From Acidimicrobiia bacterium (GTDB lineage Bacteria; Actinomycetota; Acidimicrobiia; Acidimicrobiales; SKKL01), in contig JBAYRL010000001.1 of NCBI GenBank assembly GCA_041676705.1, forward strand, positions 434,001 through 498,000: a stretch of DNA of 64,000 bases, in the 5' to 3' direction. Below, one piece after another: positions 15,221-25,078 of this stretch; position 1 is the stretch's first letter; each line of letters begins with the position of its first letter. The position numbers and the translations under genes were made by a program. A model generated the notes under the pieces. That model was not told the origin of the DNA. It was given only the letters and a program-made list of their open reading frames with translations, and searched no databases.

Positions 15221-15743
15221 CCACCGTGAACGAGCCGCCCATTAGGTGGTGCCCGATCCCGCAGAACTCCAAGCATCGAACGCTATATTGCCCTACTTCG
15301 GTGAAGGTCATTACTAGCTCATTGCGGTAACTAGGCATGGCTTGAACTTGACCGATTAATTGGTTGTCGGGGTTATAAATAGCGAAGCCGTGGTTCACGT
15401 CTGCCGCATAAACCTCGAAGATTATCGGCGTGTCGACCGGAATTTGCGGTGGTAAACCTTCAAATAAATACTGTCGCGCGATGATGTTGTAGTGAATTGC
15501 ATTCTCATTTGCTGATGACTTTGACCGCCCGTATGGGTAGAACGGGATCATGATGAGAAATGCCAATATTAAGGTGGTGGAAAGAATAGCAAACCACCAG
15601 CGTCGAAGAGCGTAACCTTTGGTTGAAACCTCATCGAGGCGTTGAGTGGGACCGCGTGAGGTCAACGCCACGACTACGAAAAGCGCCACAATAGCCATTG
15701 CGATAATGGCAAAGGTAACCAAGACCAAGCCTTGCGTGTTCAA
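15204..15743 (-). CDS. Terminal oxidase subunit II with CuA site
   Basis: The 179-residue protein has two membrane segments (about residues 5-28 and 48-70) and a cupredoxin domain. The CuA site is complete: His in DVNHGF and CLEFCGIGHHLMGG near the end. It receives electrons from cytochrome c and hands them to subunit I. The short length with two helices is like compact ba3-type subunits. The TTG start at 15743 follows a strong GGGGGGAG site. It is the first gene of a three-gene operon, and no subunit III gene is present. Confidence 0.88.
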   Translation of the reverse strand: MNTQGLVLVTFAIIAMAIVALFVVVALTSRGPTQRLDEVSTKGYALRRWWFAILSTTLILAFLIMIPFYPYGRSKSSANENAIHYNIIARQYLFEGLPPQIPVDTPIIFEVYAADVNHGFAIYNPDNQLIGQVQAMPSYRNELVMTFTEVGQYSVRCLEFCGIGHHLMGGSFTVGEGND

Positions 15744-16037
15744 AGGTACTCCCCCCCTGAGCTACACGGTGGCCAAGACTGGATGGTCATCGGTAGCAAT
15801 CCGACGAATTACCAAACTGCCGGCACCATACCACCAATATTTCACGTTTTCACTAGAAATATTTTTTGGAGGTTGTCGATCAGGGCGGGATACGATGTAG
15901 TGAGGCCTTAATTTAACTGAATTCAATACCGGTTAAAATCAGGCTTCTACGCCGCTCATTCAGCGTGAATCACCAGCTGAAGAAAGCTTTTTGTGGCCTA
16001 ACGCGATACCTCGGGGGTACGGTTTGTCAGGCGTAAA
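15744..16037. other. Intergenic stretch between the oxidase operon and secG
   Basis: About 290 AT-richer bases. It must carry the promoter of the leftward oxidase operon, and secG transcription ends here. I see no open frame or strong hairpin. Confidence 0.5.
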
Positions 16038-16274
16038 CTAGTTGATAACTAGTGCCAAACCGAAAGTGCTCATGCCAAAAATTATGGCAGCAAATACCGT
16101 CATACGGTCAAGGTTCTTTTCCATCACGGTTGAACCAGCAGCCGATGCGCCGATGCCACCGCCGAACATGTCGGAGAGGCCGCCGCCTTTACCGCTGTGC
16201 AGCAGAATTAGCACGACTAGCAACAAGCTAACCAGAACGTGAACAACAGTTATCAGTGCGGTGAGGATGGGCAC
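16038..16274 (-). CDS. secG: SecG preprotein translocase subunit
   Basis: The 78-residue protein has two membrane helices joined by the conserved glycine-rich loop HSGKGGGLSDMFGGG, the SecG hallmark. It sits beside SecY/E in the inner membrane and helps SecA-driven export. It follows gap-pgk-tpiA on the same strand, the usual actinobacterial order. Confidence 0.93.
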   Translation of the reverse strand: MPILTALITVVHVLVSLLLVVLILLHSGKGGGLSDMFGGGIGASAAGSTVMEKNLDRMTVFAAIIFGMSTFGLALVIN

Positions 16275-16389
16275 AGAAGCTCCAAGCAGTAAAACGAGAC
16301 CGGCTAGATGCTAGCAGCATTGCCGCCAAGTCATAGGTATTACACCCATACATTGGCGGCAAACACGCTTTAGAAACGTACAAATACTG

Positions 16390-17172
16390 TTACGCGCCGT
16401 TACGCCATTGAACAATCCGGGCGAAATCGTCGGCGTCGAGGCTGGCACCGCCCACCAACGCCCCGTCGATATCGGGTTGCGACATCAATTCGTTAGCATT
16501 GCCGGGTTTAACCGAGCCACCGTATTGAACTCGCACTCCCCCAGCGGCGGCATCACCAGCGGCGCTGGCAACGGTAACTCGAACCAGCGAGCACATGGCC
16601 TGGGCATCGGCGGGCGTGGCGGTTCGTCCGGTGCCAATGGCCCAAATTGGCTCATAAGCAATAACCAGTCCACCGACGGCCTCTGAGCTAACACCCATTA
16701 ACCCGGCTCGCACCTGGGCGGCGACCTTCACTTCGGCCTGGCCTGCTTCGCGTTCCGCCAAGGTTTCACCGACACATAAAATAGGTGTCATGCCAGCTGC
16801 CAATATAGCTTTCACCTTTTTGTTCACCATGTCGTCGGTTTCGCCAAACAGCTCGCGCCGCTCCGAGTGACCAGCAATTACATAGGTCACATCTAACTTG
16901 GCCAACATGGCAGGCGCTACTTCACCGGTGAAGGCACCTTTTTCTTCCCAGTGACAGTGCTGGGCACCAAGCAACAGCGGAATATTCTCCGATTGGATAA
17001 GAGTCTGAATCGAACGAATATCGGTAAACGGCGGATGCACCGATATGTCAACCGCTTCATAATCATCACGTTCCAGTCGGTAGGAAAGCTTCTGAACCGT
17101 CTGAATCGCCTCGAAATGGTTGTGGTGCATCTTCCAGTTGCCACTAATTAGCGGCTTGCGGGCGCTACGCAT
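16390..17172 (-). CDS. tpiA: Triosephosphate isomerase
   Basis: The 260-residue protein has ISGNWKMH (catalytic Lys), VIAGHSERR (catalytic His) and AYEPIWAIGTG (catalytic Glu followed by the flexible lid), and ends with the phosphate-binding GGSVKPGN and GALVGGASL. It interconverts dihydroxyacetone phosphate and glyceraldehyde 3-phosphate. Its start overlaps the pgk stop by eight bases, so the glycolytic genes are one operon. Confidence 0.97.
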   Translation of the reverse strand: MRSARKPLISGNWKMHHNHFEAIQTVQKLSYRLERDDYEAVDISVHPPFTDIRSIQTLIQSENIPLLLGAQHCHWEEKGAFTGEVAPAMLAKLDVTYVIAGHSERRELFGETDDMVNKKVKAILAAGMTPILCVGETLAEREAGQAEVKVAAQVRAGLMGVSSEAVGGLVIAYEPIWAIGTGRTATPADAQAMCSLVRVTVASAAGDAAAGGVRVQYGGSVKPGNANELMSQPDIDGALVGGASLDADDFARIVQWRNGA

Positions 17173-18289
17173 TGGGAGCTCCTCTCAGTGCTTTTAGCCC
17201 GGGCAGGTCACCTTGCTCTAACAGTTCGAGCGAAGCGCCTCCCCCAGTAGAAATATGGTCGATCTCACTAGCTAAGCCGAATTCTGCCACGGCCGCTGCG
17301 GAATCGCCGCCGCCGACCACGGTGAAACCACGACAGTCAGCAACCGATTGCGCCACCGAGCGGGTTCCAGCAGCAAAACGCGGGTCTTCAAAAACTCCCA
17401 TCGGCCCGTTCCAAAACACTGTGCGGGCTTCAGCTATCACATCGCCAAACTCAGCGGCGGTTCCAGGGCCAATGTCGAGACCCATCCAGCCTTCAGGTAG
17501 TGAAGTGCCAGCCTGGCGTACTTCACCGCCGGCCGCCGGGTCACCAATTTTTCCACCCGGTCCAAGAGCCGTGATATCAGATGGAAGGTGTATTTTGCCC
17601 GATTCCAATAAGCGTCGGCAGTTATCGATTTGGTCGGCTTCCAGCAGCGAGGCCCCTACCGAGTTACCTTGAGCCGCCAGGAATGTAAAGCACATTCCCC
17701 CGCCGATAACCACGGTGTCTACCACATCCATCAATGCTTCGATAACACCGATCTTGTCGAAAACCTTGGCCCCACCAAGCACCGCCACGAATGGGCGTTT
17801 CGGGTGCTCACGAAGACCACTCAGTACTTCTACTTCCCGCGCTAAAAGTCGCCCAGCGGCACTAGGTAAGAATTGAGGTGGCCCCACAATAGAGGCATGG
17901 GCGCGGTGCGAAACCCCAAAGGCATCGTTCACGTAAACGTCTTGGTCTTTGATCAACCGCTGCACAAACTCAGGGTCGTTGGCTTTCTCCCCAGCATCAA
18001 AACGTAGGTTTTCAGCTAGCTCAACCCCGGGGGCCAGTTCTGTTAAGCGATCAAGTACCGGTTTCAATGAGAACCGTAGATCAAAACGTGCTTCGGGTGG
18101 CCGCCCCAGATGGCTAATAGCCGTTACCTTGGCACCATGATCCACCAGATATTGAATCGTGGGCAGAGCAGCGCGAATTCGTAGATCGTCAACTATCTCC
18201 CCGTGGCGCAGTGGCACGTTGAAGTCGGCCCGCAACAACACTCGGCGACCGTCAAGATCGCCCAGATCTTCCAGCTGCGGCATGTCCAC
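17165..18289 (-). CDS. pgk: Phosphoglycerate kinase
   Basis: The 374-residue protein has the substrate motif RADFNVPL, a hinge region and the nucleotide-side GGAKVFDK, FWNGPMGVFE and GGGDSAAAV. It makes ATP from 1,3-bisphosphoglycerate. It is a little shorter than typical forms of about 390 residues, with small deletions and no lost motif. It lies six bases after gap and overlaps tpiA. Confidence 0.96.
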   Translation of the reverse strand: MDMPQLEDLGDLDGRRVLLRADFNVPLRHGEIVDDLRIRAALPTIQYLVDHGAKVTAISHLGRPPEARFDLRFSLKPVLDRLTELAPGVELAENLRFDAGEKANDPEFVQRLIKDQDVYVNDAFGVSHRAHASIVGPPQFLPSAAGRLLAREVEVLSGLREHPKRPFVAVLGGAKVFDKIGVIEALMDVVDTVVIGGGMCFTFLAAQGNSVGASLLEADQIDNCRRLLESGKIHLPSDITALGPGGKIGDPAAGGEVRQAGTSLPEGWMGLDIGPGTAAEFGDVIAEARTVFWNGPMGVFEDPRFAAGTRSVAQSVADCRGFTVVGGGDSAAAVAEFGLASEIDHISTGGGASLELLEQGDLPGLKALRGAPNA

Positions 18290-18295
18290 GAGTAT

Positions 18296-19309
18296 CTAAC
18301 CTTGGGTGGCGGAGCCGACTATGAGGACCAGATCTAACAAACGGTTGGAATAGCCCACCTCGTTATCGTACCAGCCGAATATTTTTACTAGGTTGTCCAT
18401 CGCCAAGGTGAGGGGAGCGTCGTATACACACGAAGCGGTTGAACCCAGAATGTCTGATGAAACTAGAGGTGCTTCAGAGTATTCAAGGATGCCGGCCAAC
18501 GGCCCTTCTGTTGCTGCTCGTTGGAACGCTTCGTTCACCTCTTCAACCGTGACGTTGCGACTGAGGTGGCCCACGAAATCGGTTATAGAACCAGCTGCCA
18601 CCGGAACTCGAAGCGATATGCCGTCTAGCTTGCCTTCCATCGATTGTAAAACCAATCCCGTAGAGCGAGCCGCCCCGGTTGAAGTTGGTGCGATGTTGAT
18701 TGCCGCGGCTCTAGCTCGCCTGAGATCTCGGTGTGATCCGTCCACCAGGTTTTGGTCACCGGTGTAGGCATGGACGGTTGTCATCAGGCCTTTTTCTACC
18801 CCGAAGGCGTCATCTAGCACTTTGATCATGGGTACGAAACAGTTCGTCGTACACGAGGCGTTTGATATCACCTTATGTTGGGCCGGGTCGAAAGTATCGT
18901 CGTTGACCCCAACCACGAACGTGGCGTCGGCCCCGGCTGCTGGCGCCGAAACGATAACGTAGGGTGCCCCGCTGTCTAGGTGCGCCGCCGCCGCGTCCCG
19001 AGTGTTGAACTGCCCGGTCGCTTCGACCACAACATCAACGCCTATATCGCCCCAGCGGAGATCCTTCGGGTTGCTTTCAGATAGGACGGTGACTTGGTGG
19101 CCATCGACTAGGAACCCCTGGTCGTTTACTTCTACGTTGGCTTCGAAACGGCCTGACATCGAGTCATACTGCAACAAATGAGCCATCGTTTCTTTAGGGC
19201 CCAACCCGTTCACCGCTACGAACTCGATATCTTCGTTCCTCATATTTGCTGCCCGAAAGAAGTGGCGCCCGATACGGCCGAAACCGTTGATCCCGACACG
19301 TATGCTCAT
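18296..19309 (-). CDS. gap: Glyceraldehyde-3-phosphate dehydrogenase
   Basis: The 337-residue protein has the NAD-binding GINGFGRIGRHFFRA and the catalytic loop SNASCTTNCF, with WYDNEVGYSNR near the end. It oxidises glyceraldehyde 3-phosphate with NAD and phosphate. The ATG at 19309 follows GGAGATC. It is the first gene of the gap-pgk-tpiA-secG unit. The whiA and yvcK genes, which often precede gap in actinobacteria, are not between it and rapZ. Confidence 0.97.
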   Translation of the reverse strand: MSIRVGINGFGRIGRHFFRAANMRNEDIEFVAVNGLGPKETMAHLLQYDSMSGRFEANVEVNDQGFLVDGHQVTVLSESNPKDLRWGDIGVDVVVEATGQFNTRDAAAAHLDSGAPYVIVSAPAAGADATFVVGVNDDTFDPAQHKVISNASCTTNCFVPMIKVLDDAFGVEKGLMTTVHAYTGDQNLVDGSHRDLRRARAAAINIAPTSTGAARSTGLVLQSMEGKLDGISLRVPVAAGSITDFVGHLSRNVTVEEVNEAFQRAATEGPLAGILEYSEAPLVSSDILGSTASCVYDAPLTLAMDNLVKIFGWYDNEVGYSNRLLDLVLIVGSATQG

Positions 19310-19563
19310 TCTGATCTCCTCATGCGTAGTCTTCAGGCCGCTGGGCCGCTATTAGGTTCTATCTTGCCAGCAATGCCCCTCTGGGTTGGTATTACGCATG
19401 TGAAATCCAACCGAAATCAGAGCGAAACCGATGTTTCGATGGTATTCGGCCCATCTTCTAAAGGTAACCGTGTGACCCGAGACACTTAAGACGGTTGTGC
19501 ATATTGGCTATCACCGGTGCCGCCGACACCGTATAGAGCGACCTTGAAGTTGAAGTTGAGCTT

Positions 19564-20418
19564 TCAGCGATCAATGTCGCGATGGGTGACCATAGGGTGA
19601 TGGTGATGCTTCCTCAATCGTTCCGCCATTGCTTCGGCAATTACCACCGAGCGATGTCGACCTCCGGTGCAGCCAAAAGCCACTGTTAGGTACGATTTGC
19701 CTTCGTTCACAAAGGCTGGCAGCAATAGCTCGAAAAGGGCGTCTAAACGATCAAGGAAGTCGGCGGTTGCCTCTTGCGACATCACATAGTCGATAATCGG
19801 CTCATCGAGACCAGAAAGTGGCCTCAATTCACTTTCCCAATATGGGTTAGGCAGAAAACGACAGTCGATCACCATGTCAACATCTAGGGGAAGGCCGTTT
19901 TTAAACCCAAACGAGGTGATGGCGGTACGCAACAATGCGTTACCGTCAGCGCTTGGGGCGAACAGGTCGACAATTCGGTCTCTGAGCTGATGCACGTTCA
20001 AATCGGATGTGTCGACCACTACATCAGCATTGGCTTTGACCGATTCGAGCTGTTTACGTTCTTTCTCAACCGCTTCGGCCAACGACAGGTCATCGCCTAA
20101 TGGGTGCCGCCGCCGTGAACCCTCATAGCGTCGCACCAATACGTCGGTGGAAGCTTCTAAGAACAACACCCGCACGGTAGAGTTCCCAGCTCGAATTTGG
20201 CGAAGCACCGGTACTAGCTCTTCGAATTCAGGTCCGGTTCCAGCCACAAAAACAACCCGATCAAAGGTTGCGCCCGGCGCTACCGCCAGTTCAGCCACTT
20301 TTGGAATGAGCTGTGGTGGAAGGTTGTCGATCACGAACCAACCCAAATCTTCAAGGTGGTCGCCAGCGCTGGAACGCCCCGCCCCTGACAGCCCTGTGAT
20401 CACAATGAATTCGCTCAT
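19564..20418 (-). CDS. rapZ: RapZ/YvcJ-type nucleotide-binding protein
   Basis: The 284-residue protein has a P-loop GLSGAGRSSAGDHLEDLGWF, VIDNLPPQLI, and the C-terminal FGCTGGRHRSVVIAE with RHHHP-like RKHHHHPMVTHRDIDR. It belongs to the RapZ family, which in enterobacteria controls glucosamine-6-phosphate synthase through small RNAs. In Gram-positives it binds nucleotides and its role is less clear. Arg replaces the Walker A Lys (GAGRS), as seen in several actinobacterial homologues. About 250 bases separate it from gap. Confidence 0.93.
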   Translation of the reverse strand: MSEFIVITGLSGAGRSSAGDHLEDLGWFVIDNLPPQLIPKVAELAVAPGATFDRVVFVAGTGPEFEELVPVLRQIRAGNSTVRVLFLEASTDVLVRRYEGSRRRHPLGDDLSLAEAVEKERKQLESVKANADVVVDTSDLNVHQLRDRIVDLFAPSADGNALLRTAITSFGFKNGLPLDVDMVIDCRFLPNPYWESELRPLSGLDEPIIDYVMSQEATADFLDRLDALFELLLPAFVNEGKSYLTVAFGCTGGRHRSVVIAEAMAERLRKHHHHPMVTHRDIDR

Positions 20419-20531
20419 GGTCTCTCCCTCTCCTAGGTTTGACTCAATCTAGATACGAGGCAAAACCAGGTTACGACCCGTGGCCGTGGCTGCTAGCTTA
20501 AGTGACGACAAATCTATTAATAGGGGGTTCT

Positions 20532-22289
20532 ATGGATAGGTTATGGCGCAAATCGCGTCTGGCGTTGTTGCTCATTGCCGCTCTGGCGCTTGTTGCCAGT
20601 GCTTGTTCTAGTGACGACAACGGGAATAGCAGCGGTAACGGTGGTTCAAGCACCACCCTGCTACAGGAACGCCCAAGTGATGACGATGAGCCTGATGGCA
20701 CCACCGAAGCCAGCTATGGCGGCTCTATCACCATTGGCACCGAAGGTGAAAATAGCACCCTTGTTCCGTCGGGAGGCAGCATTCGTTCCACCACCGGCTA
20801 CGCCTTGTATGACCCACTAGTTAGCTTGAATGATGCTGGTGAATTCGAAGGCTTCTTGGCCGAATCAATCGACGCTAATGACGATTTGACCGAATGGACC
20901 CTTGAGCTTCGCTCGGGCATTCAGTTCCACGACGGCACACCTTTCGATGCCGAAGCGGTTGAATGGAACTACGAAAATCTGCAGCTGCGTGAAGGCTCAA
21001 CCACACTCGGTTCGCTGCGCGGTGCCGGTTTAGAGTCGGTAGAAGCTACCGGTGACTTAACCGTGGTGTTCCACCTGAGTGGAACCAACGCAGCTTTCCC
21101 CGACGTTTTGCGTGGTAGTGGCGGATGGATGGTTTCCCCCACGGCCTATGAAGCTGACCCCGAGGGTTTCGGTGACAACCCCATTGGAACAGGCCCCTTC
21201 GAGTTCAAAGAGTGGCGCCGCGACGATCGTTTAGTGCTGACCCGAAACGCCAACTACTGGATGGTTGACGCCGAAGGCAACCAGCTGCCTTATTTAGACG
21301 AGGTAGTTATTCGCCCGATTCCTGATGAGGAAAGCCGAGTACAAAGCCTCTCCGCCAAAGACATCGACGTTATTCAAACCTTGCGTGGCTTGATGGTGAA
21401 ACGAGTGCTCGATCTAGAAAGCGACGGCGGCTACAAGGTAAGTGTGCATGTTGGAAACACTTCACACGCCATGGTACTAAACACCCTCGAGCCACCCCTT
21501 GACGACAAGCGGGTACGGGTTGGTTTGGCCATGGCCATTGACCCCCTGGCCGTACAGAAAGTTATTGGCGACGATGGTCTAACCCTGCCTGCAACCGGAT
21601 TCTTTAGTACCGATAGCCCTTGGTATTCAGAAGTGGTTGCCAAGGCGTATCCCATTACCGAAGAGCCTGATACCGAAGGTGCTCGGGCGCTGATTGAAGA
21701 ATACGAAAACGATCCTGATCGCTCCGACAATAAACCAGTTGGCTCGCCGATTTCAGTTGAATACCGCTGCATGCCCGACCCAGCTCTGTTGCAGGCAGGC
21801 CAGCTGTACCAGAACATGTGGGGCGCAATTGGTGTTGATGCGTCATTAGCTCAGGCCGACTATGCGGCGCAGGTGTCACGTACTATTGGCACCCCCGATA
21901 CCGACCCGCCTTTCCGCGGCGATTTCAACATCAGTTGTTGGCGTTCCGGGGCCGGTAGCCTCGACCCTTACACGGCTTTTAAGAACGAGTTCGGACCGGT
22001 AGCCACAACGGCCACCAACTATTCCAACTTTACGAGCGAAGAAATCGATCGGTGGGTTGATGTGCTGCGTAGTAGCACCGATCTCAACGAGCGATTTGAA
22101 GCTGTGGAGCAGATTGGTTTGATTCTGGCGGATGAAATGCCGGTAATTGTGGTTTCACCTACACCAACTGCGGTGGGCTACCGCGATGCCATTCACGGCA
22201 TTGCTAGCTGGCTGTTGCCTAGTGGAAACAAGGGTACCGGCACTGAAGGTGGCGAAATGCATCTGCATCAGGCCTACCTCGACCAGTAA
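20532..22289 (+). CDS. ABC substrate-binding lipoprotein, peptide/nickel type (SBP_bac_5)
   Basis: The 585-residue protein has a lipoprotein signal (basic start, hydrophobic stretch, lipobox VASAC with C25 lipidated), a low-complexity Asn/Ser/Gly linker, and the family 5 binding fold: LELRSGIQFHDGTPFDAEAV, then IGTGPFEFKEWRRDDRLVL. It captures an oligopeptide-like or similar solute outside the membrane. The ATG at 20532 is chosen because AGGGGG lies just before it and the signal starts there. No permease or ATPase genes are adjacent, so the transporter partner is elsewhere. Confidence 0.88.
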   Translation: MDRLWRKSRLALLLIAALALVASACSSDDNGNSSGNGGSSTTLLQERPSDDDEPDGTTEASYGGSITIGTEGENSTLVPSGGSIRSTTGYALYDPLVSLNDAGEFEGFLAESIDANDDLTEWTLELRSGIQFHDGTPFDAEAVEWNYENLQLREGSTTLGSLRGAGLESVEATGDLTVVFHLSGTNAAFPDVLRGSGGWMVSPTAYEADPEGFGDNPIGTGPFEFKEWRRDDRLVLTRNANYWMVDAEGNQLPYLDEVVIRPIPDEESRVQSLSAKDIDVIQTLRGLMVKRVLDLESDGGYKVSVHVGNTSHAMVLNTLEPPLDDKRVRVGLAMAIDPLAVQKVIGDDGLTLPATGFFSTDSPWYSEVVAKAYPITEEPDTEGARALIEEYENDPDRSDNKPVGSPISVEYRCMPDPALLQAGQLYQNMWGAIGVDASLAQADYAAQVSRTIGTPDTDPPFRGDFNISCWRSGAGSLDPYTAFKNEFGPVATTATNYSNFTSEEIDRWVDVLRSSTDLNERFEAVEQIGLILADEMPVIVVSPTPTAVGYRDAIHGIASWLLPSGNKGTGTEGGEMHLHQAYLDQ

Positions 22290-22303
22290 TTCTCAATAGT
22301 TAC

Positions 22304-23203
22304 TTAGTGTTGTTGCGCTGCTACTTTTTGGCAGCGCAACAACAACAGCCGTGGGATGGTAGCGGCGTCATCGTATTCAGCCGCCCGAGCCAAAAATCCT
22401 GGGGGTGGCGAAGGCTCGACCATCTCGGTAATAAACAATCCGGCATTGGCAAGAGCGTTCACATAGCGACTTAGCGGCCGATGGATAAAGGGAATGAACA
22501 CACCCTTTTCCACTTCTTCAATGGTTTCGTCTTCCACCAGATACGGTCCGATGCGCCAATACTGTTCGGGCGGTTCGATGATTTGATCGTCAATCCAGCC
22601 GCTATTTGGGGTTTGTAGCAACGGATGGTTCAAGAAGAATAGGAACTTTCCACCTGGCTGCAAGACCCGGGCGACTTCGGCAATAGCTTCGTCTACCTGT
22701 TGAATGTGTTCGAACACTAAACACGCCACCGCTACCTGAAAACTATCGTCAACAAAGGGCAACTGTGCCGCTCCGCTGCGAACATAGCCGGGCCCGCCAC
22801 CCCGCCGGGAAGCTTCTACAATTTGGGCCCAGGTAGGGTCTACACCTACTACTTGGCGCACCCCAAGACGGCTAGCGAGCCGCGAAATTTGGCCTTCACC
22901 GCAACCCACATCAAGTACCGAAGCCGCGCCACGTAGACCTTCGGCGGCCAGAGGTAGAATTTGTTCTTCATATTCTGGATCGGCACCTTCGGAAAAACCT
23001 TCTTGCCACCAGCTGGCATGTTCTTCCCACAACTTGGCGTCATCTAGGGCGCTGCGTTCGCTGCCATCACGAAAAGAGCCCACTAGCTCAATCACGTCGT
23101 CGGAGCTTGGGTCGTCGCTGTTCTCACCAGGGGTGGGGCCAAAATCCGAGTCACGGTAGCTACTGGGCTCAGAATTTGAGGGGTGGGGGTTGTTGCTGGT
23201 CAC
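22304..23203 (-). CDS. Class I SAM-dependent methyltransferase
   Basis: The 299-residue protein has an acidic disordered N-terminus of about 60 residues, then the SAM motif VLDVGCGEGQISRLASRLG, the LPFVDDSFQVAVACLVFEH middle motif and ARVLQPGGKFLFF, typical of the UbiE/Methyltransf_11 group. The substrate is not evident. It lies convergent with the binding-protein gene and ten bases past uvrC on the other side, reading away from it, so it may be co-transcribed with uvrC. Confidence 0.8.
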   Translation of the reverse strand: MTSNNPHPSNSEPSSYRDSDFGPTPGENSDDPSSDDVIELVGSFRDGSERSALDDAKLWEEHASWWQEGFSEGADPEYEEQILPLAAEGLRGAASVLDVGCGEGQISRLASRLGVRQVVGVDPTWAQIVEASRRGGGPGYVRSGAAQLPFVDDSFQVAVACLVFEHIQQVDEAIAEVARVLQPGGKFLFFLNHPLLQTPNSGWIDDQIIEPPEQYWRIGPYLVEDETIEEVEKGVFIPFIHRPLSRYVNALANAGLFITEMVEPSPPPGFLARAAEYDDAATIPRLLLLRCQKVAAQQH

Positions 23204-23212
23204 GTGGCGATG

Positions 23213-25078
23213 TTAGGCGCTTTGGCCATGGAGCTTGGTATAGAGCGCTTCGGCAACCGATTCGGGTAACCATGAAACGCCTTTGAGTGTTTCTAGCGAG
23301 GCCGCCTTCACAGCGTTCACCCCGCCCAGTTCTTTCACCAAACGGGCTTTGCGCACCGGGCCTAAACCGGCCACATCATCGAGCACCGATTTGGTCATGC
23401 GTTTGTTGCGAAGTTGGCGGTGATAGGCCAAGGCGAAGCGGTGGCTTTCATCGCGAATGCGCTGCAACAGATACAGCGCTTCGCTCTGGCGTGGAATTGA
23501 AAGTGGATCAGCCTCACCCGGCAAGTAGACGTCGTCGAACTCTTCGGCCAGGGCGATCACCGGAATTTCATCATCGAGACCGAGCTCTTCCAGCACCCGC
23601 AATGCCACGTTGAGCTGGCCTAAACCCCCATCAATTACCAATAGATTAGGAGGGTAAGAAAACTTACCACCCCGTTCCGATACCGGTTTTTCACGGTCAT
23701 GCAAGTAGGCCTCGAAACGCCGGGTTAGCACTTCTTCCATAGCAGCGTAGTCGTTGTTGCCGTCCACATTCTTCACTTTGAAACGCCGATAATCGCTCTT
23801 CTTAGCTAAACCGTCTTCCACCACCACCATCGAACCCACATAGTCGGTGCCTGAAAGATGGCTCATATCGAAACATTCAATCCGTAGGGGCGCTTCTTCT
23901 AAGCCCAACACGTTGCGTAACTCGTTTAAGGCTTCAGCGCGGCTGTTGTGATCAGATGCCCTACGCAACCGGTGCCGAGTGAACTCTTCTTTGGCGTTGT
24001 GGGTCACCGTTTCCAACAGCGTTTTCTTGTCGCCCCGCTGCGGTACCCGAATGGCTACTTTCGAGCCTCGCAGCTCGCTTAGCCAGCGTTCATACAGTTT
24101 GTTGTCGGCCGAATTAGCAGGCACCAGCACGGTTTTGGGGAAACCTAGAGGCGGGTACTCGTAGTACAAACCTTCCAGAATGCGACTTACTAATTCCGCT
24201 TCGTCAAGGTCTTCTACTTTGTCGAGAATGAGCCCTTTGCGGCCTACTACTCGCCCACCCCGCACAAAAAACACTTGCACGGCGGCTTCTAATTCGTCAT
24301 CGGCAACGCCAATGAGGTCGATGTCTTCGTTGCGTTCGGCCACCATTTGCTGGCGTTCAATGGCTTTGCGAACACTGCCCAACCGGTCTCGTAGCCGTGC
24401 GGCTAACTCGAATTCCAGCTCGGAAGCCGCTTCGGTCATTTGGGTTTCAAGCTGGGTCACCACGGCATCGGTGTCGCCGTCTAGGAATCCGCAGAAGCGT
24501 TCTACCAGTTCGTCGTAGTCGGCCTTCGAAATCGCGTTCACACAAGGGGCCGAACATTTTTCAATGTGGGCCAGCAGACAAGGACGGCCTAAGCGTTCGT
24601 GGCGGCGGAACTTAGCGTCAGAACAGGTGCGAATCGGAAAGGTTCGCAACAACAAATCGAGGGTTTCACGAATGGCATAGGCATGACCGTAGGGGCCGAA
24701 ATAGCGAACCCCTTTGCGTTTAGTGCCCCGCATTACCATGGCTCGGGGCCACTGGTCATCAAGGGTGACCGCTAGGAACGGATAGCTTTTGTCGTCGACC
24801 AGGCGCACGTTGTAGCGGGGTCGGTGTTCTTTGATGAGGTTGAACTCCAACATGAGTGCTTCCACATCGTTTCGAACCTGAATCCATTCCACCGTTTCGG
24901 CGGCGGCCACCATGGCCGCTGTTCGTGGCGGCAAACTTTCGGGGCTTTGAAAATAGTTGGCTAATCGTTGGCGCAGCGACTTGGCTTTACCCACGTAAAT
25001 AACCCGACCATCACGGTCTTTGAACTGGTAAGAACCAGGAGTATCGGGAATTGTGCCAGCCGGCGGACGCTCAACCAC
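23213..25078 (-). CDS. uvrC: UvrABC excinuclease subunit C
   Basis: From the GTG at 25078 the protein is about 621 residues. The order is a GIY-YIG endonuclease domain (GSYQFKDRDGRVIYVGKAKS), a UVR motif region (LETQMTEAASELEFELAARL), the RNase H-like C-terminal nuclease (RIECFDMSHLSGTDYVGSMV, and DGGLGQLNVA) and a helix-hairpin-helix end (VAGLGPVRKARL). It makes both cuts beside DNA damage after UvrB loading. The open frame extends to 25201, but that extension shows no family similarity; the start is moderately certain. uvrA and uvrB lie a few kilobases away. Confidence 0.94.
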   Translation of the reverse strand: MVERPPAGTIPDTPGSYQFKDRDGRVIYVGKAKSLRQRLANYFQSPESLPPRTAAMVAAAETVEWIQVRNDVEALMLEFNLIKEHRPRYNVRLVDDKSYPFLAVTLDDQWPRAMVMRGTKRKGVRYFGPYGHAYAIRETLDLLLRTFPIRTCSDAKFRRHERLGRPCLLAHIEKCSAPCVNAISKADYDELVERFCGFLDGDTDAVVTQLETQMTEAASELEFELAARLRDRLGSVRKAIERQQMVAERNEDIDLIGVADDELEAAVQVFFVRGGRVVGRKGLILDKVEDLDEAELVSRILEGLYYEYPPLGFPKTVLVPANSADNKLYERWLSELRGSKVAIRVPQRGDKKTLLETVTHNAKEEFTRHRLRRASDHNSRAEALNELRNVLGLEEAPLRIECFDMSHLSGTDYVGSMVVVEDGLAKKSDYRRFKVKNVDGNNDYAAMEEVLTRRFEAYLHDREKPVSERGGKFSYPPNLLVIDGGLGQLNVALRVLEELGLDDEIPVIALAEEFDDVYLPGEADPLSIPRQSEALYLLQRIRDESHRFALAYHRQLRNKRMTKSVLDDVAGLGPVRKARLVKELGGVNAVKAASLETLKGVSWLPESVAEALYTKLHGQSA

